Shown: positions 34,448 to 43,018 of the stretch, piece after piece
Numbering within the stretch: the stretch's first letter is position 1
Layout: each line of letters opens with the position of its first letter
NCBI GenBank assembly: GCA_003050645.1
Contig: PEBX01000014.1
Coordinates: 1-52,245, forward strand
Length of the DNA stretch: 52,245 nucleotides
Source of the DNA: Candidatus Carbonibacillus altaicus
Lineage (GTDB): Bacteria > Bacillota > Bacilli > Thermicanales > DSM-22653
Direction: 5' to 3'
The notes under the pieces: model-generated
The model's database searches: none
Told to the model about the DNA's origin: nothing
Seen by the model: only the letters and a program-made list of their open reading frames with translations
Position numbers and translations under genes: made by a program

Positions 34448-34890
34448 TGTTCTCTCTCCACCTTTTCTTCTAGTTGATTGAGTATTTTACGAAGAATGCG
34501 GTTTAAAGTTACAAGTTCTTCATCTTCAATCTCCGCTAACAGTTCAAGGACGTGGCTCATCCGTTTTTCTTCCACACTTTTCCGAACCGCTTCTCCTTCT
34601 TCCGTCATCATGAGCAAAACGACGCGCCGATCGCTCGGTTGACGTTCACGTCGAATGAGTCCTTTCTTTTCGAGCCGGTCAGCCCAGTTTGTAATATAAC
34701 TGGCCGATACGCCAAAATGCCGGGCCAGATCGGTTACCGGTACGCCTCCCTCGCCTTCCAAATGTTTTAAAAAAATGAAGTCAGTCATCGTCAGCTGACC
34801 GTCGATCTGTCTCAGTGTATGCTTCGTATAGCGCGAAATAAGGCGCAAGTTCTGGAAGAGCTCTTCAAACTCGGCGCTCCGCTCGGGCAC
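34444..34890 (-). CDS. MarR-family transcriptional regulator of the efflux operon
   Basis: 148 residues with winged helix: QLTMTDFIFLKHLEGEGG, VTDLARHFGVSASYITNWADRLEKKGLIRRERQPSDRRVVLLMMTEEG. The first gene of the operon, so autoregulation with release by the pump substrate is likely. GTG at 34890 is chosen because AAGGGGGTGGGGGC directly precedes it; ATG 69 bases upstream lies inside the promoter. The equivalent of Bacillus yhbI. Confidence 0.9.
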   Translation of the reverse strand: MPERSAEFEELFQNLRLISRYTKHTLRQIDGQLTMTDFIFLKHLEGEGGVPVTDLARHFGVSASYITNWADRLEKKGLIRRERQPSDRRVVLLMMTEEGEAVRKSVEEKRMSHVLELLAEIEDEELVTLNRILRKILNQLEEKVEREQ

Positions 34891-34950
34891 GCCCCCACCC
34901 CCTTGACTAGGTAAATGTTTAACCTCATGAACTATCTTGACACAACGTTT

Positions 34951-34978
34951 ATTATACACCTTTTCGTATCGATGCCAA
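34951..34978 (-). promoter_or_regulatory. Sigma-A promoter of the MarR-HlyD-MFS operon
   Basis: Minus strand: -35 TTGGCA (34978-34973), a 16-bp spacer, -10 TATAAT (34956-34951). It predicts transcription start near 34944, with about 55 nt of leader in which a MarR operator could lie. Confidence 0.75.
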
Positions 34979-35013
34979 GATGAAAATTTTGCTCATTCTT
35001 CCACGGATGCAGT

Positions 35014-37278
35014 CTATCCATCCAAAACGATCGCTTCAAAATCGGCAAAGCTATAAGCCAAAAATGCGATTAAACTTAAAAGCATAAGCCGTGCTTCGCG
35101 CAACGCACGATCCTCGCTCATGACGAGAATCGCATCAAAAAACTGTTCGATCGGCTGCACGAGCCCTTCCAAAGCAAGAAGTGCATCTTGAGCCGCCTTA
35201 TCCAGCGCTTGCTCCTGCGCATCCTCTCCCGCTTTCACGTCTTCATCTTGCTCCGATGCGCTGACCGGTCTGTTGTTCAATAGATTTTTGACCGCCAGAA
35301 GGAGCACCTGTTCCTGCGGTTCCTTTAAAAGGGATTCATCTAATGCAACATTGTCCCAGCTCAGCATGCCTACCTCACCATCCATCTCAACACGCCTCAT
35401 CACGTCGTTCACCCACGCTTCCCTGCGATCCATGTGAACGTGGGTTTTAAAAGGTGATTTCACGCTTTTTTCTGCCAGGCGGATGCTGCGAATAAGCGCC
35501 TGAACAAGCCGACGATACCGCTCCGGTGACGCATCGTAAAGTCGTTTGAGCGCATTTCCACGTGCGACCATCTCCCCGACGGTAAGCGACGGACGGTAAA
35601 CGAGAGCCTGGGCAAGGTCATAGGGCAGACCTTTTTGCTCGAGATGACCTACCAGACGCGGTGCGACAAACGTCCAGAGTTTTTCCACGACGTCCTCCAA
35701 CGGGATAAGTTCGGCTTCTTTTTGCTGCCGGGCAAGAATGTGATACGCATGGAAAAATAAATATTGAAACGATAGTGGGAGACGGTAGATGTCAAGAAGT
35801 TGAATCACGCCGTTTAAGGCACGGCGCAAGGCATACGGATCTTCGGATCCGCTCGGAATTTCGCCGATCGCAAAAAAACTCACCAGCGTATCGACTTTAT
35901 CGATGAGTGAAAGAAGCGCACCGAGACGTGTCGAAGGAAGTGGGCCCCCCGTTCCCCGCGGGTACGTATGTTCGCGAACAGCAGTAGCGACAGCCAAATC
36001 TTCGCCCAGCGCCCGAGCATACACTTCCCCCATCGTCCCTTCCAGTTCAGGAAATTCGTAGACCATGTGGGTGACGAGGTCGAATTTGGCTATGTGCGCT
36101 GCTCTTTGCAAATTTTTTTTCAGCGCAAGATCGAGCTTGAGGCGATCGGCGAGAAGGCCGGAAAGTTCGACAAGACGCGCCGTTTTATCCAGCATCGACC
36201 CCAAACGCGCATGAAACGTGAGCGACTGAAGCTTCATAACGTAATCGTCCACTGTACCCTTGAGATCTTCTTCGTAAAAAAAGCGAGCATCGGACAGACG
36301 GGCGCTTAAAACTTTTTCGTTGCCGCGCACGACTGTGGCCAGCTGGTGCGTATCGCCGTTGCGCACACCGACAAAAAAAGGAAGGAGCGCACCGCTTTCA
36401 TCTTCTACGTAAAAATAACGCTGGTGGATTTTCATCGTCAGCATGAGCACATCGCGCGGGAGCAAAAGAAACTGTTCATCAAACGTTCCCCAGAATGCCG
36501 TCGGCCATTCTACGAGATCCGTCACTTCTTCCAGAAGATCGGGATCGATCGGCACAAGGGCCTCATGAAGACGGGCAAGGTCTTCAATTTGCCGGACGAT
36601 GGTCTCCTTTCGAACTTTCCTGTCGGCGATCACATACTGGGCTCGAAGCGACGCTTCATATGCTTCGGCATGGGATAGCTCCATGCGTCCCCCTAAAAAC
36701 CGATGACCTTCGGTTACTCGGGAGGCAACGAGGCCGGCATAACGAATCGGTATGACCGTATCGTCTAAGAGTGAGACGAGGTAACGAATCGGGCGAATAA
36801 AGCGGGTCTTTTCGGTTCCCCAGCGCATCGTCTTGGGAAACGCGAGCGCGCCTAGGGTGGCCTCCGGAATGCTAAGAAGCACTTCATCCACCGTTCCACC
36901 TGGCGTCTTGCGTCGCCCGGTCAAGACCGCATCATCCCCTTCCCCTTCAAAATAAAGCGCCTTAAGATCAAGTCCGCGCGACGCGGCAAAGCCTTTTGCG
37001 GCCTGCGTCCACGTACCGTCCGGTGCGAGCGCGACTTTTTTACGTGGGCCTCGGAGCACCTCGACCAGGTCATCTTGCTTATCCGCAAGTCCTTCGACCA
37101 AAACAGCGAGTCGGCGCGGCGTCGAATACACTTTGATTTTCGTAAAAGTAAGCCGTTCTTTCGTTAAAAATGTTTCCACAAGCGTTTTCAGTTCTGCTTC
37201 TTTGGCCGGTATAAGCGCTGCCGGCATTTCTTCGACACCGATCTCTAACAAATACGTCCGACCCTTTTTTTGTTCCAT
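35014..37278 (-). CDS. glyS: Glycyl-tRNA synthetase beta subunit
   Basis: 754 residues; pairs with GlyQ in the alpha2beta2 enzyme. Family blocks: LLEIGVEEMPAALIPAKEAEL, PRRLAVLVEGLADKQ, LRGPRKKVAL, AFPKTMRWG, HRFLG, PRDVLMLTMKIHQRYF, and in the C-terminal half LDKVDTLVSFFAIGEIPSGSEDPYALRRA. It is about 70 residues longer than Bacillus GlyS, with an acidic insertion (SASEQDEDVKAGEDAQEQALD) near residue 665. ATG at 37278 has AAGGAG eight bases upstream. A 230-bp spacer with 10-bp repeats separates it from glyQ. Confidence 0.95.
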   Translation of the reverse strand: MEQKKGRTYLLEIGVEEMPAALIPAKEAELKTLVETFLTKERLTFTKIKVYSTPRRLAVLVEGLADKQDDLVEVLRGPRKKVALAPDGTWTQAAKGFAASRGLDLKALYFEGEGDDAVLTGRRKTPGGTVDEVLLSIPEATLGALAFPKTMRWGTEKTRFIRPIRYLVSLLDDTVIPIRYAGLVASRVTEGHRFLGGRMELSHAEAYEASLRAQYVIADRKVRKETIVRQIEDLARLHEALVPIDPDLLEEVTDLVEWPTAFWGTFDEQFLLLPRDVLMLTMKIHQRYFYVEDESGALLPFFVGVRNGDTHQLATVVRGNEKVLSARLSDARFFYEEDLKGTVDDYVMKLQSLTFHARLGSMLDKTARLVELSGLLADRLKLDLALKKNLQRAAHIAKFDLVTHMVYEFPELEGTMGEVYARALGEDLAVATAVREHTYPRGTGGPLPSTRLGALLSLIDKVDTLVSFFAIGEIPSGSEDPYALRRALNGVIQLLDIYRLPLSFQYLFFHAYHILARQQKEAELIPLEDVVEKLWTFVAPRLVGHLEQKGLPYDLAQALVYRPSLTVGEMVARGNALKRLYDASPERYRRLVQALIRSIRLAEKSVKSPFKTHVHMDRREAWVNDVMRRVEMDGEVGMLSWDNVALDESLLKEPQEQVLLLAVKNLLNNRPVSASEQDEDVKAGEDAQEQALDKAAQDALLALEGLVQPIEQFFDAILVMSEDRALREARLMLLSLIAFLAYSFADFEAIVLDG

Positions 37279-37420
37279 CTCCATCACTCCTTCGACGGTT
37301 TTTTACTCTCTATGATACGTAAACCGCGTAACGATGCATGATCATTCCTTGTGATGCATCAAGATACAATGCGATGCGTGAGGTTGCGTCATGATACCTA
37401 TGGATGCGTGAGAGGAGGTG

Positions 37421-37490
37421 TCATGAGGTGTCATGAGGCGTCATGAGGCGTCATGAGGTGTCATGAAATGTCATGAGGTGTCATGAGGTG
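37421..37490. repeat. 10-bp tandem repeat, seven copies, in the glyQ-glyS spacer
   Basis: TCATGAGGTG repeats at exact 10-bp steps from 37421 to 37490, with small changes (GAGGCG twice, GAAATG once). Each unit carries the palindrome TCATGA, so seven palindromes lie about one helical turn apart. Related but irregular TCATGA/GATGCG motifs precede it from 37330. Confidence 0.95.
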
Positions 37491-37508
37491 TGATAGTTGA
37501 TACGTCTT

Positions 37509-38387
37509 TTACTGTTTTAAAAGCGGAAAACCGCGTGCTTCACGGGTACGTACATAAGAGCGGGCCACTTCGCGGGCAAGGTGGCGGACTCGTCCCATCA
37601 TCGCCGTGCGCTCCGTCACCGAAAGCGCCCCGCGTGCTTCCAGCAGGTTAAACGTATGCGAACATTTGAGTACATAATCATAGGCGACGAGCGGGACGTC
37701 TGTTTGAATGAGCCGCTCCGCTTCTTTTTCATAGGCAGCGAATAGCATTTTGAGCATCTCTGGATCGCTCGCTTCAAAAGCATAGCGAGATTGCTCGACC
37801 TCGTTTTGCAAAAACACTTCCCCGTATGTCACGCCGGCGCCAAAAACGATGTCGTAGACGCTGTTTTTATCCTGAAGATATGTCGCAAGCCGCTCCAGAC
37901 CGTACGTAATCTCCACCGTGACCGGATCAGCGTCAAGACCGCCGACTTGCTGAAAATACGTAAACTGTGTAATTTCCATTCCGTCCAACCACACTTCCCA
38001 ACCCAGCCCCCAAGCCCCGAGCGTCGGTGCCGCCCAGTTATCTTCGACAAAGCGAATATCGTGGGAGAGGGGATCGATACCTAAGGCTTTCAAACTTTCA
38101 AGATACTGCTCCACGATGTCGGGCGGGGACGGTTTGAGAATGACCTGAAATTGATGATGCTGATACAGCCGGTTCGGATTTTCCCCATAACGTCCGTCGG
38201 TCGGCCGCCGGGAAGGCTCGACATAGGCAACGCGCCACGGTTCAGGCCCGAGCGCACGCAAAAACGTCTGCGGGTTCATCGTTCCCGCCCCTTTTTCAAT
38301 GTCGTACGGTTCGGTGATGAGGCATCCGCGCTCTCCCCAGAACATTTTCAAACGCTGAACCATCTCCTGAAACGTTATCCCCTGCAT
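37509..38387 (-). CDS. glyQ: Glycyl-tRNA synthetase alpha subunit
   Basis: 292 residues, full length. The class II catalytic subunit with [34 protein letters not shown]-type block [49 protein letters not shown] and [20 protein letters not shown] has AAAGGAGG six bases upstream. It is expressed from a strong promoter through a glycine-type T-box leader, with glyS downstream in the same direction. Confidence 0.97.
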   Translation of the reverse strand: MQGITFQEMVQRLKMFWGERGCLITEPYDIEKGAGTMNPQTFLRALGPEPWRVAYVEPSRRPTDGRYGENPNRLYQHHQFQVILKPSPPDIVEQYLESLKALGIDPLSHDIRFVEDNWAAPTLGAWGLGWEVWLDGMEITQFTYFQQVGGLDADPVTVEITYGLERLATYLQDKNSVYDIVFGAGVTYGEVFLQNEVEQSRYAFEASDPEMLKMLFAAYEKEAERLIQTDVPLVAYDYVLKCSHTFNLLEARGALSVTERTAMMGRVRHLAREVARSYVRTREARGFPLLKQ

Positions 38388-38435
38388 ACAGGTACCTCCT
38401 TTTTTTCATCTTAAAAATTCATCTTAAAAACGTCA

Positions 38436-38727
38436 TAAAAAATCCCTGCAACTGTCTACGCATTCTGACAGTCTGCAGGGACGACGTTTGATCGCGGTTC
38501 CACCCTACTTGGCAGCCTGACGCTGCCCTCCTCGTTCATGATCGCTCCGGGCCGCCGCATCTGTGTCCGCACTAACCGGGCTTCCACCACCCCCGGCTCG
38601 CTCCGTAGGCGTCTTTCACAGACTTCAACCCTTCATCGCCCTATCCAGTTGTGATCCTTAAGCCACTTGACCCTTAAGTCTTTATGGATCCTTAAGCCAC
38701 TCGACCCTTAACCCTTTTTTGATCCTG
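38436..38727 (-). ncRNA. T-box riboswitch leader of glyQS
   Basis: The minus strand holds the conserved T-box AGGGTGGAACCGCG (38506-38493). It is followed by a strong terminator hairpin (38481-38443: CCCTGCA ... TGCAGGG) and T6. Upstream is a long stem I region (about 38650-38540) with GGC triplets that can serve as the glycine specifier; I could not fold it far enough to fix which GGC. Uncharged tRNA-Gly would bind and prevent termination. The 5' part (about 38660-38720) carries two copies of AGTGGCTTAAGGATC and TTAAGGGTC before stem I. Confidence 0.92.
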
Positions 38728-38733
38728 CAGCTT

Positions 38734-38762
38734 ATTATAACGATGACCGGAGCGCTTGACAA
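38734..38762 (-). promoter_or_regulatory. Sigma-A promoter of the glyQS T-box transcript
   Basis: Minus strand: -35 TTGTCA (38762-38757), a 17-bp spacer, -10 TATAAT (38739-38734). Near-consensus and directly upstream of the T-box leader. Confidence 0.85.
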
Positions 38763-38778
38763 GAGGGGGGCGCTCGGA

Positions 38779-39600
38779 TCAGGACACGTCCCCTTCATCC
38801 TCCCCCGTTCCCGGTGCCCTCCGGGCACGTTTTAAGTCTTCTGCCAGCCGGATCAGTTCATCCGCGCCGCGCCACACTTCTTGCGTACGAAAACGCACCG
38901 GCACGTGCAAAAAGACAAATTGAGCGAGAGGTTTTAACACGAGCTCCACATTTTCCGGCTTGAGCCGAACAGAGCCGAGAAGATGCGGCGGAGTGCGCAC
39001 GATTTGTTGTAAAACCCATACGAGACGCGGAGGCAGTAAGGTCACGTTGTGAAGCGGTGGATGATGTTTTAAGCACGTTCCGCAGATCATACCACCCTCC
39101 TGCGGTACAAATGCCTTGAGGTCATCGCTTAGCCCGCAGCGCGTACAGCGATCCCAGGATGGGCCGTATCCCATGTGCGAGAGCATGACCAGCTGAAAAA
39201 TGAGCCATGTCACGTCAAGAGGCTCCCCTTGATCTAAACGTAAAAAAGAACGTTCTACATGGTCGTAAAGAAACGGATCCGAAACCTCATCTTCGGTCAA
39301 CCTCATGACCCACTCCAGCATCTCCATCGTACGCTGGTTCACGAGCGGATCATGCAGGCGGGTTTTCAGAAGGGCTGTCGTATCGGCCTGATCTAGACGA
39401 TACAGGGAACGACCCCGATACAGTATGTACGTACCCAGGCGAAGCAGCTGGGTATGGGCGGCAAGACGAGACCGGACTTTTCTCGCCCCCGGAGCGATGA
39501 GGCCGATCTTTCCAGCCTCACGCGTTAAAAGCGTGACGAGCGCATCCGACTCCCGGTAAGGGAGCACGCGAATGACCAGTCCGTGAACACGGACGATCAC
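38779..39600 (-). CDS. recO: DNA repair protein RecO
   Basis: 273 residues. N-terminal OB fold (VHGLVIRVLPYRESDALVTLLTREAGKIGLIAPGARK), helical domain, and a zinc site with Cys152, Cys155, Cys173 and Cys176 (RCTRCG ... ICGTC). With RecF/RecR it loads RecA on SSB-coated gaps. The GTG start overlaps the yqzL stop. Located between yqzL and the glyQS T-box as in Bacilli. Confidence 0.95.
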   Translation of the reverse strand: MIVRVHGLVIRVLPYRESDALVTLLTREAGKIGLIAPGARKVRSRLAAHTQLLRLGTYILYRGRSLYRLDQADTTALLKTRLHDPLVNQRTMEMLEWVMRLTEDEVSDPFLYDHVERSFLRLDQGEPLDVTWLIFQLVMLSHMGYGPSWDRCTRCGLSDDLKAFVPQEGGMICGTCLKHHPPLHNVTLLPPRLVWVLQQIVRTPPHLLGSVRLKPENVELVLKPLAQFVFLHVPVRFRTQEVWRGADELIRLAEDLKRARRAPGTGEDEGDVS

Positions 39601-39821
39601 CGGAGATCTTCCCGTCGTGTCAAGCGTAAATGATGTTTTTCGGACGTCAATGGGGTCTTTGGTTCATGTTTTGCAAGATCCGTTAGAGGTTCGCCGGCAA
39701 ATTCCTCCCGATAGGCGCCTAAAGTTTCCGATGATGGCGTGATGAGGCCTTTGTATGCCAGATAATAGGTCACATCTCCCGTTTGTTCAAACTTCCGCCA
39801 AGACAGTTTAGACTCACGCAT
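39597..39821 (-). CDS. yqzL: YqzL family small protein
   Basis: 74 residues. The N-terminal LSWRKFEQTGDVTYYLAYKGL matches the short YqzL family (about 45-50 residues in Bacillus), here with about 30 extra C-terminal residues. Function unknown. ATG has GGAGG ten bases upstream. Its stop overlaps recO by four bases, so the two are coupled. The position between era and recO agrees with Bacillus. Confidence 0.85.
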   Translation of the reverse strand: MRESKLSWRKFEQTGDVTYYLAYKGLITPSSETLGAYREEFAGEPLTDLAKHEPKTPLTSEKHHLRLTRREDLR

Positions 39822-39990
39822 GTTCGCTGTCCCTCCGGTCTATGACGTATGACCACCCTCATGCACATAGTGTGCGCGCACCATCAGGCACTGATTCCCG
39901 GGACTCACTGGTAAGAAATGATGAACCAGCGCACGTCCTCTATCCCTTATCTTAATGGCTCTGCGGTCGAAAAGCAATAGTTCATGCACA

Positions 39991-40920
39991 CTACTCTTCA
40001 AAATATCCGAACTCTTTGAGCTGTGACGGACGGTTTCGCCAGTCCTCCCGCACCTTCACCCACAGCTCGAGATACATGCGCACACCAAACAACGCCTCCA
40101 GCTCCTGACGGGCGAGCATACCGACTTCTTTGAGCATCGCCCCACCCTTACCGATGACAATTTTTTTATGGGAGGGGCGTTCAACAACGATCACTGCACG
40201 TACCAAGAGCCGGCCGCTTTCTTCTGTCATCTCCTCGACCGCCACGGCCAGGGCGTGCGGGACTTCTTGCTGCAGTTTCAGTAACAGCTTCTCCCGTATG
40301 ATCTCGGCCACCAAAAATTTAGGAGATGCATCGGTGGTCACGTTTTCCGGATAGTAGCGTGGGCCTTCCGGTAGTTGCTGGAAAAGCACATCTAAAAGGA
40401 CGGAAAGTCCTTCACCGGTCTTCGCCGATACCGGAATGTATTCTGCAAAATCATATGTTTGCCGTAAGGCGTCGATCAAAGATAAAAGCTTCTCCCGATT
40501 GATGAGATCGATTTTGTTCATGAGAGCGATGACCGGCTTGGCTCCCTGACCTTTCGGTAAACGCCTGATTAACGTTACATCTTGCGCGGTGAGGCCATCC
40601 CCTGCATCGAAGACGAGAAGCACAAGATCAACGGCCGAAAAAGCGCGCAGGGCCGTCTTCAGCATGACCTGGGATAATGATGTTTTCCCTTGATGCATAC
40701 CGGGTGTATCTAAAAAAACGATCTGCCCCCGCGCCTCGGTTAAGACAGCTCGAATCTGGTTGCGCGTCGTCTGCGGTTTCGGCGTCACGATGGACACCTT
40801 TTGCCCGACGAGGGTATTTATGAGCGATGACTTACCGACATTCGGCCGACCAACGAGCGCGACAAAGCCGGATTTTTTCGTATCGTGTGCGGACGAACGT
40901 ATGCTGATCGTTTGCACCAC
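39991..40920 (-). CDS. era: GTPase Era
   Basis: 309 residues. GTPase domain with G1 GRPNVGKSS, G3 DTPGMHQ, G4 NKID; C-terminal KH domain (from about 215) with VIGKGGAMLKEVGMLARQELE. It acts in 16S rRNA 3' end maturation and 30S assembly. The GTG start has GGAGG six bases upstream; it is followed by a second GTG. It is downstream of cdd as in Bacillus. Confidence 0.96.
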   Translation of the reverse strand: MVQTISIRSSAHDTKKSGFVALVGRPNVGKSSLINTLVGQKVSIVTPKPQTTRNQIRAVLTEARGQIVFLDTPGMHQGKTSLSQVMLKTALRAFSAVDLVLLVFDAGDGLTAQDVTLIRRLPKGQGAKPVIALMNKIDLINREKLLSLIDALRQTYDFAEYIPVSAKTGEGLSVLLDVLFQQLPEGPRYYPENVTTDASPKFLVAEIIREKLLLKLQQEVPHALAVAVEEMTEESGRLLVRAVIVVERPSHKKIVIGKGGAMLKEVGMLARQELEALFGVRMYLELWVKVREDWRNRPSQLKEFGYFEE

Positions 40921-40988
40921 CTTCCACCTCCTGCCATGCCATGATCGACGTCTTCAAATCGTGCATGTAGATGATCCGTTTACTTTCG

Positions 40989-41417
40989 TCAACCGAGATC
41001 GCGATCGGTAAAGGCCCCGGGAAGGAGCGCCGCTACAGTCGTCTCGATCCACTCTCCACGTACATTTCCAAGATACACCGGCATCTCCGGTGGACAAAGC
41101 TCGACCATGACCTGCCGACAGGCACCGCATGGCGAAATCGGTCCTTCCGTATCCCCGATTACATAAAGCGCCTGCGGCGCATGTGTACTTTCGGTGACAA
41201 GTTTAAAAAGCGCCACTCGCTCTGCACACATTCCGAGCGGATACGAAGCATTTTCGACGTTGGCCCCGCTATACGTATGCCCGGCTTGATCAACGGCCAC
41301 AGCACCTACAGGAAAGTGAGAATACGGTACATAGGCTCGCGAACGAGCAGCAAGCACTTTTTCTTCCAATTGTTTATCAACTTCGACACGTTCTCCGGGT
41401 ATAGGATACCAACTCAC
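40989..41417 (-). CDS. cdd: Cytidine deaminase
   Basis: 142 residues from GTG at 41417. Zn-dependent deaminase of (deoxy)cytidine with catalytic NASYPLGMCAER (Cys ligand and Glu) and PCGACRQ (two Cys ligands), the tetrameric Bacillus type. AAAGGG lies nine bases before this GTG. An in-frame TTG 18 codons upstream is a poorer start. It belongs to pgpH-ybeY-dgkA-cdd-era, with a dispersed repeat in the 306-bp spacer upstream. Confidence 0.93.
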   Translation of the reverse strand: MSWYPIPGERVEVDKQLEEKVLAARSRAYVPYSHFPVGAVAVDQAGHTYSGANVENASYPLGMCAERVALFKLVTESTHAPQALYVIGDTEGPISPCGACRQVMVELCPPEMPVYLGNVRGEWIETTVAALLPGAFTDRDLG

Positions 41418-41723
41418 ACGTGCCCACCCTTTCTTTTTCTCTTCACTTTCATACACTTCATAGCCTTTCAATATACGCCATAATCCTGTTCATATTAAGC
41501 TCCAGCTCATGTCTACATCACATCCATCCGCATATCTAACATGAAATAGGTTGCACCATTTCATCCTTCTGCTGGTGCCGCAAAGGCGGCATGGGGGTCT
41601 ACTCAGAAAAAATAATGTCACTTTCCATTCATTGTCGTCCTGCTTGTATCGTCAGGGCCGACTTCAGTAGCCACTTCATACCGACTTCGTATCCGCTCAT
41701 AGCCACTTCATATCCGCTCATAT
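41418..41723. other. 306-bp spacer between dgkA and cdd
   Basis: No gene. It contains dispersed repeat copy 2 (41542-41603) and a run of degenerate CCACTTCATA / CATATCCGCTCATA units between 41665 and 41730, just after the dgkA stop. Confidence 0.55.
41542..41603. repeat. Dispersed two-hairpin repeat, copy 2
   Basis: Same layout as copy 1: stem 1 TGAAAT ... ATTTCA, linker TCCTTCTGCTGG, stem 2 TGCCGC-AAAG-GCGGCA, then ATGGGGGTCTAC. In this copy GCACCA in the first loop can also pair with TGGTGC before stem 2, an alternative fold. Confidence 0.9.
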
Positions 41724-42422
41724 TCACTTCATAAAGATCGTGTTATGCACCCAGGCAGAGAGGAGACCGAGCAGCAAAAACCAAAACCCGTTCCAGGCGA
41801 GGGCGACGAAAACGCCGATATTTCTTCGTAAAAAAACGGCTAGAAAGATCGGTAAAGCAAATGGTATCACATCGAGCGGGAAAAGCAAACCGGACCAGTA
41901 AAGCGCTAGCAATAGAACTTGAATGAACGCCAAAAGACCCTTGACCGGTTGCGGACGGTCAACATACAAGCCGATCAGTACAAGGGCTAAAAATAAAAAT
42001 AAAAAAATGACCCAGGCGGGGGAGACGCCAGTCGTCAGTACCGTTTCTCGCCATGTGATCACCTTGTGCGTGAGCGGTCGATACAGCAAAAATAGACCGG
42101 CAAGTACGGCCGTCACCACCGCCAACACGACCGCAGCGGCGGCAGCATCTTTCGCCTTTCGGGCAGCCTCGGATATATGCGTCCCGGCATGGTCGACGGC
42201 CTGTTCGATGGCCGTATTTATAAGTTCGACACTGATCACCCAGAGGATGAGCGCGAGAATTAGGAGCATTTTTTCAGCCGGAAGACCGCTCCAGTAACCG
42301 GCGGCGAGCGTAAAGATGGCCACCCAGGCATGAATGCGCATATTATGTTGTTCGATATAGGACGTTTTCAGTCCTTGAAAAGCGTACGAAAAGCTTTTGA
42401 TGAGCCGCTTCAAATCTTCCAT
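41724..42422 (-). CDS. dgkA: Undecaprenol/diacylglycerol kinase DgkA fused to an extra membrane domain
   Basis: The first 118 residues are a complete three-helix DgkA-type lipid kinase (SFSYAFQGLKTSYIEQHNMRIH, ISVELINTAIEQAVDHAG, ARKAKDAAAAAVVLA). Bacillus DgkA recycles undecaprenol for cell-wall synthesis and stops here. This protein continues for about 114 residues with four further hydrophobic segments (about 135-153, 161-178, 180-200, 204-226) and no motif I know. A PAP2 phosphatase would be the obvious partner, but its His/Arg motifs are absent. It lies between ybeY and cdd. Confidence 0.9.
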   Translation of the reverse strand: MEDLKRLIKSFSYAFQGLKTSYIEQHNMRIHAWVAIFTLAAGYWSGLPAEKMLLILALILWVISVELINTAIEQAVDHAGTHISEAARKAKDAAAAAVVLAVVTAVLAGLFLLYRPLTHKVITWRETVLTTGVSPAWVIFLFLFLALVLIGLYVDRPQPVKGLLAFIQVLLLALYWSGLLFPLDVIPFALPIFLAVFLRRNIGVFVALAWNGFWFLLLGLLSAWVHNTIFMK

Positions 42423-42557
42423 GAGGTGTGTTTACTCCCTTTACTGCGATAACCCTCTTTACTGCGGTAACGTCGTTGATATTGCAACCTTACCGTCCGG
42501 GACCGCATGGACTACTCTTTATCGCAACGCTTCATAGCGGATGTACGGTATCCGTGC

Positions 42558-42995
42558 TTAACGCGAGATCCCAAACGCATTAAGCAGCGCTTCCTGTTTG
42601 GCGAACATCACCATTTCTTCTTCAGGCGTGGCATGATCGTAACCGAGCAGGTGATAAAACCCGTGCACCAGCAAAAAGTAAAGCTCCCGCCGCTCACTGT
42701 GCCCGTACATATCTGCTTGTTCTTTCATTCTGGGCACAGAGACGGCAATATCACCCAGGTACCCTGGTTCGTCGAGAGGAAAACTTAGTACATCCGTCGT
42801 CTGCTCGACGCCCCGGTACGCGCTGTTCAACGCACGCATCGCTTCGTCGTCGAGAAAAGCAATACCGACCTCGGTCGTCTCTTCTCCCCGTCCTTCTTCG
42901 CGGAGCGCCTGGTCGAACATTTTTTTTAAAAGCGCCTGATCATCATCATCCATCACCTGAAAAGACGATTCGATAAAATGAATAAGGACCGGCAC
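42558..42995 (-). CDS. ybeY: Endoribonuclease YbeY
   Basis: 145 residues. Zn-dependent RNase for 16S rRNA 3' maturation and ribosome quality control, with VGIAFLDDEAMRALNSAYRGVEQTTDVLSFP and the metal motif HGFYHLLGYDH (H-x3-H-x5-H). GTG start, with GGGGAGG four bases upstream. Position between pgpH and dgkA as in Bacillus. Confidence 0.95.
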   Translation of the reverse strand: MPVLIHFIESSFQVMDDDDQALLKKMFDQALREEGRGEETTEVGIAFLDDEAMRALNSAYRGVEQTTDVLSFPLDEPGYLGDIAVSVPRMKEQADMYGHSERRELYFLLVHGFYHLLGYDHATPEEEMVMFAKQEALLNAFGISR

Positions 42996-43018
42996 ACTGC
43001 CTCCCCTGCCTTTTGTCT

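Noticed and set aside
37421-37490. CRISPR array
   Set aside because: Units are 10 bp with no spacers between repeats, and there are no cas genes in the window. The same holds for the 13-, 17- and 42-bp arrays.
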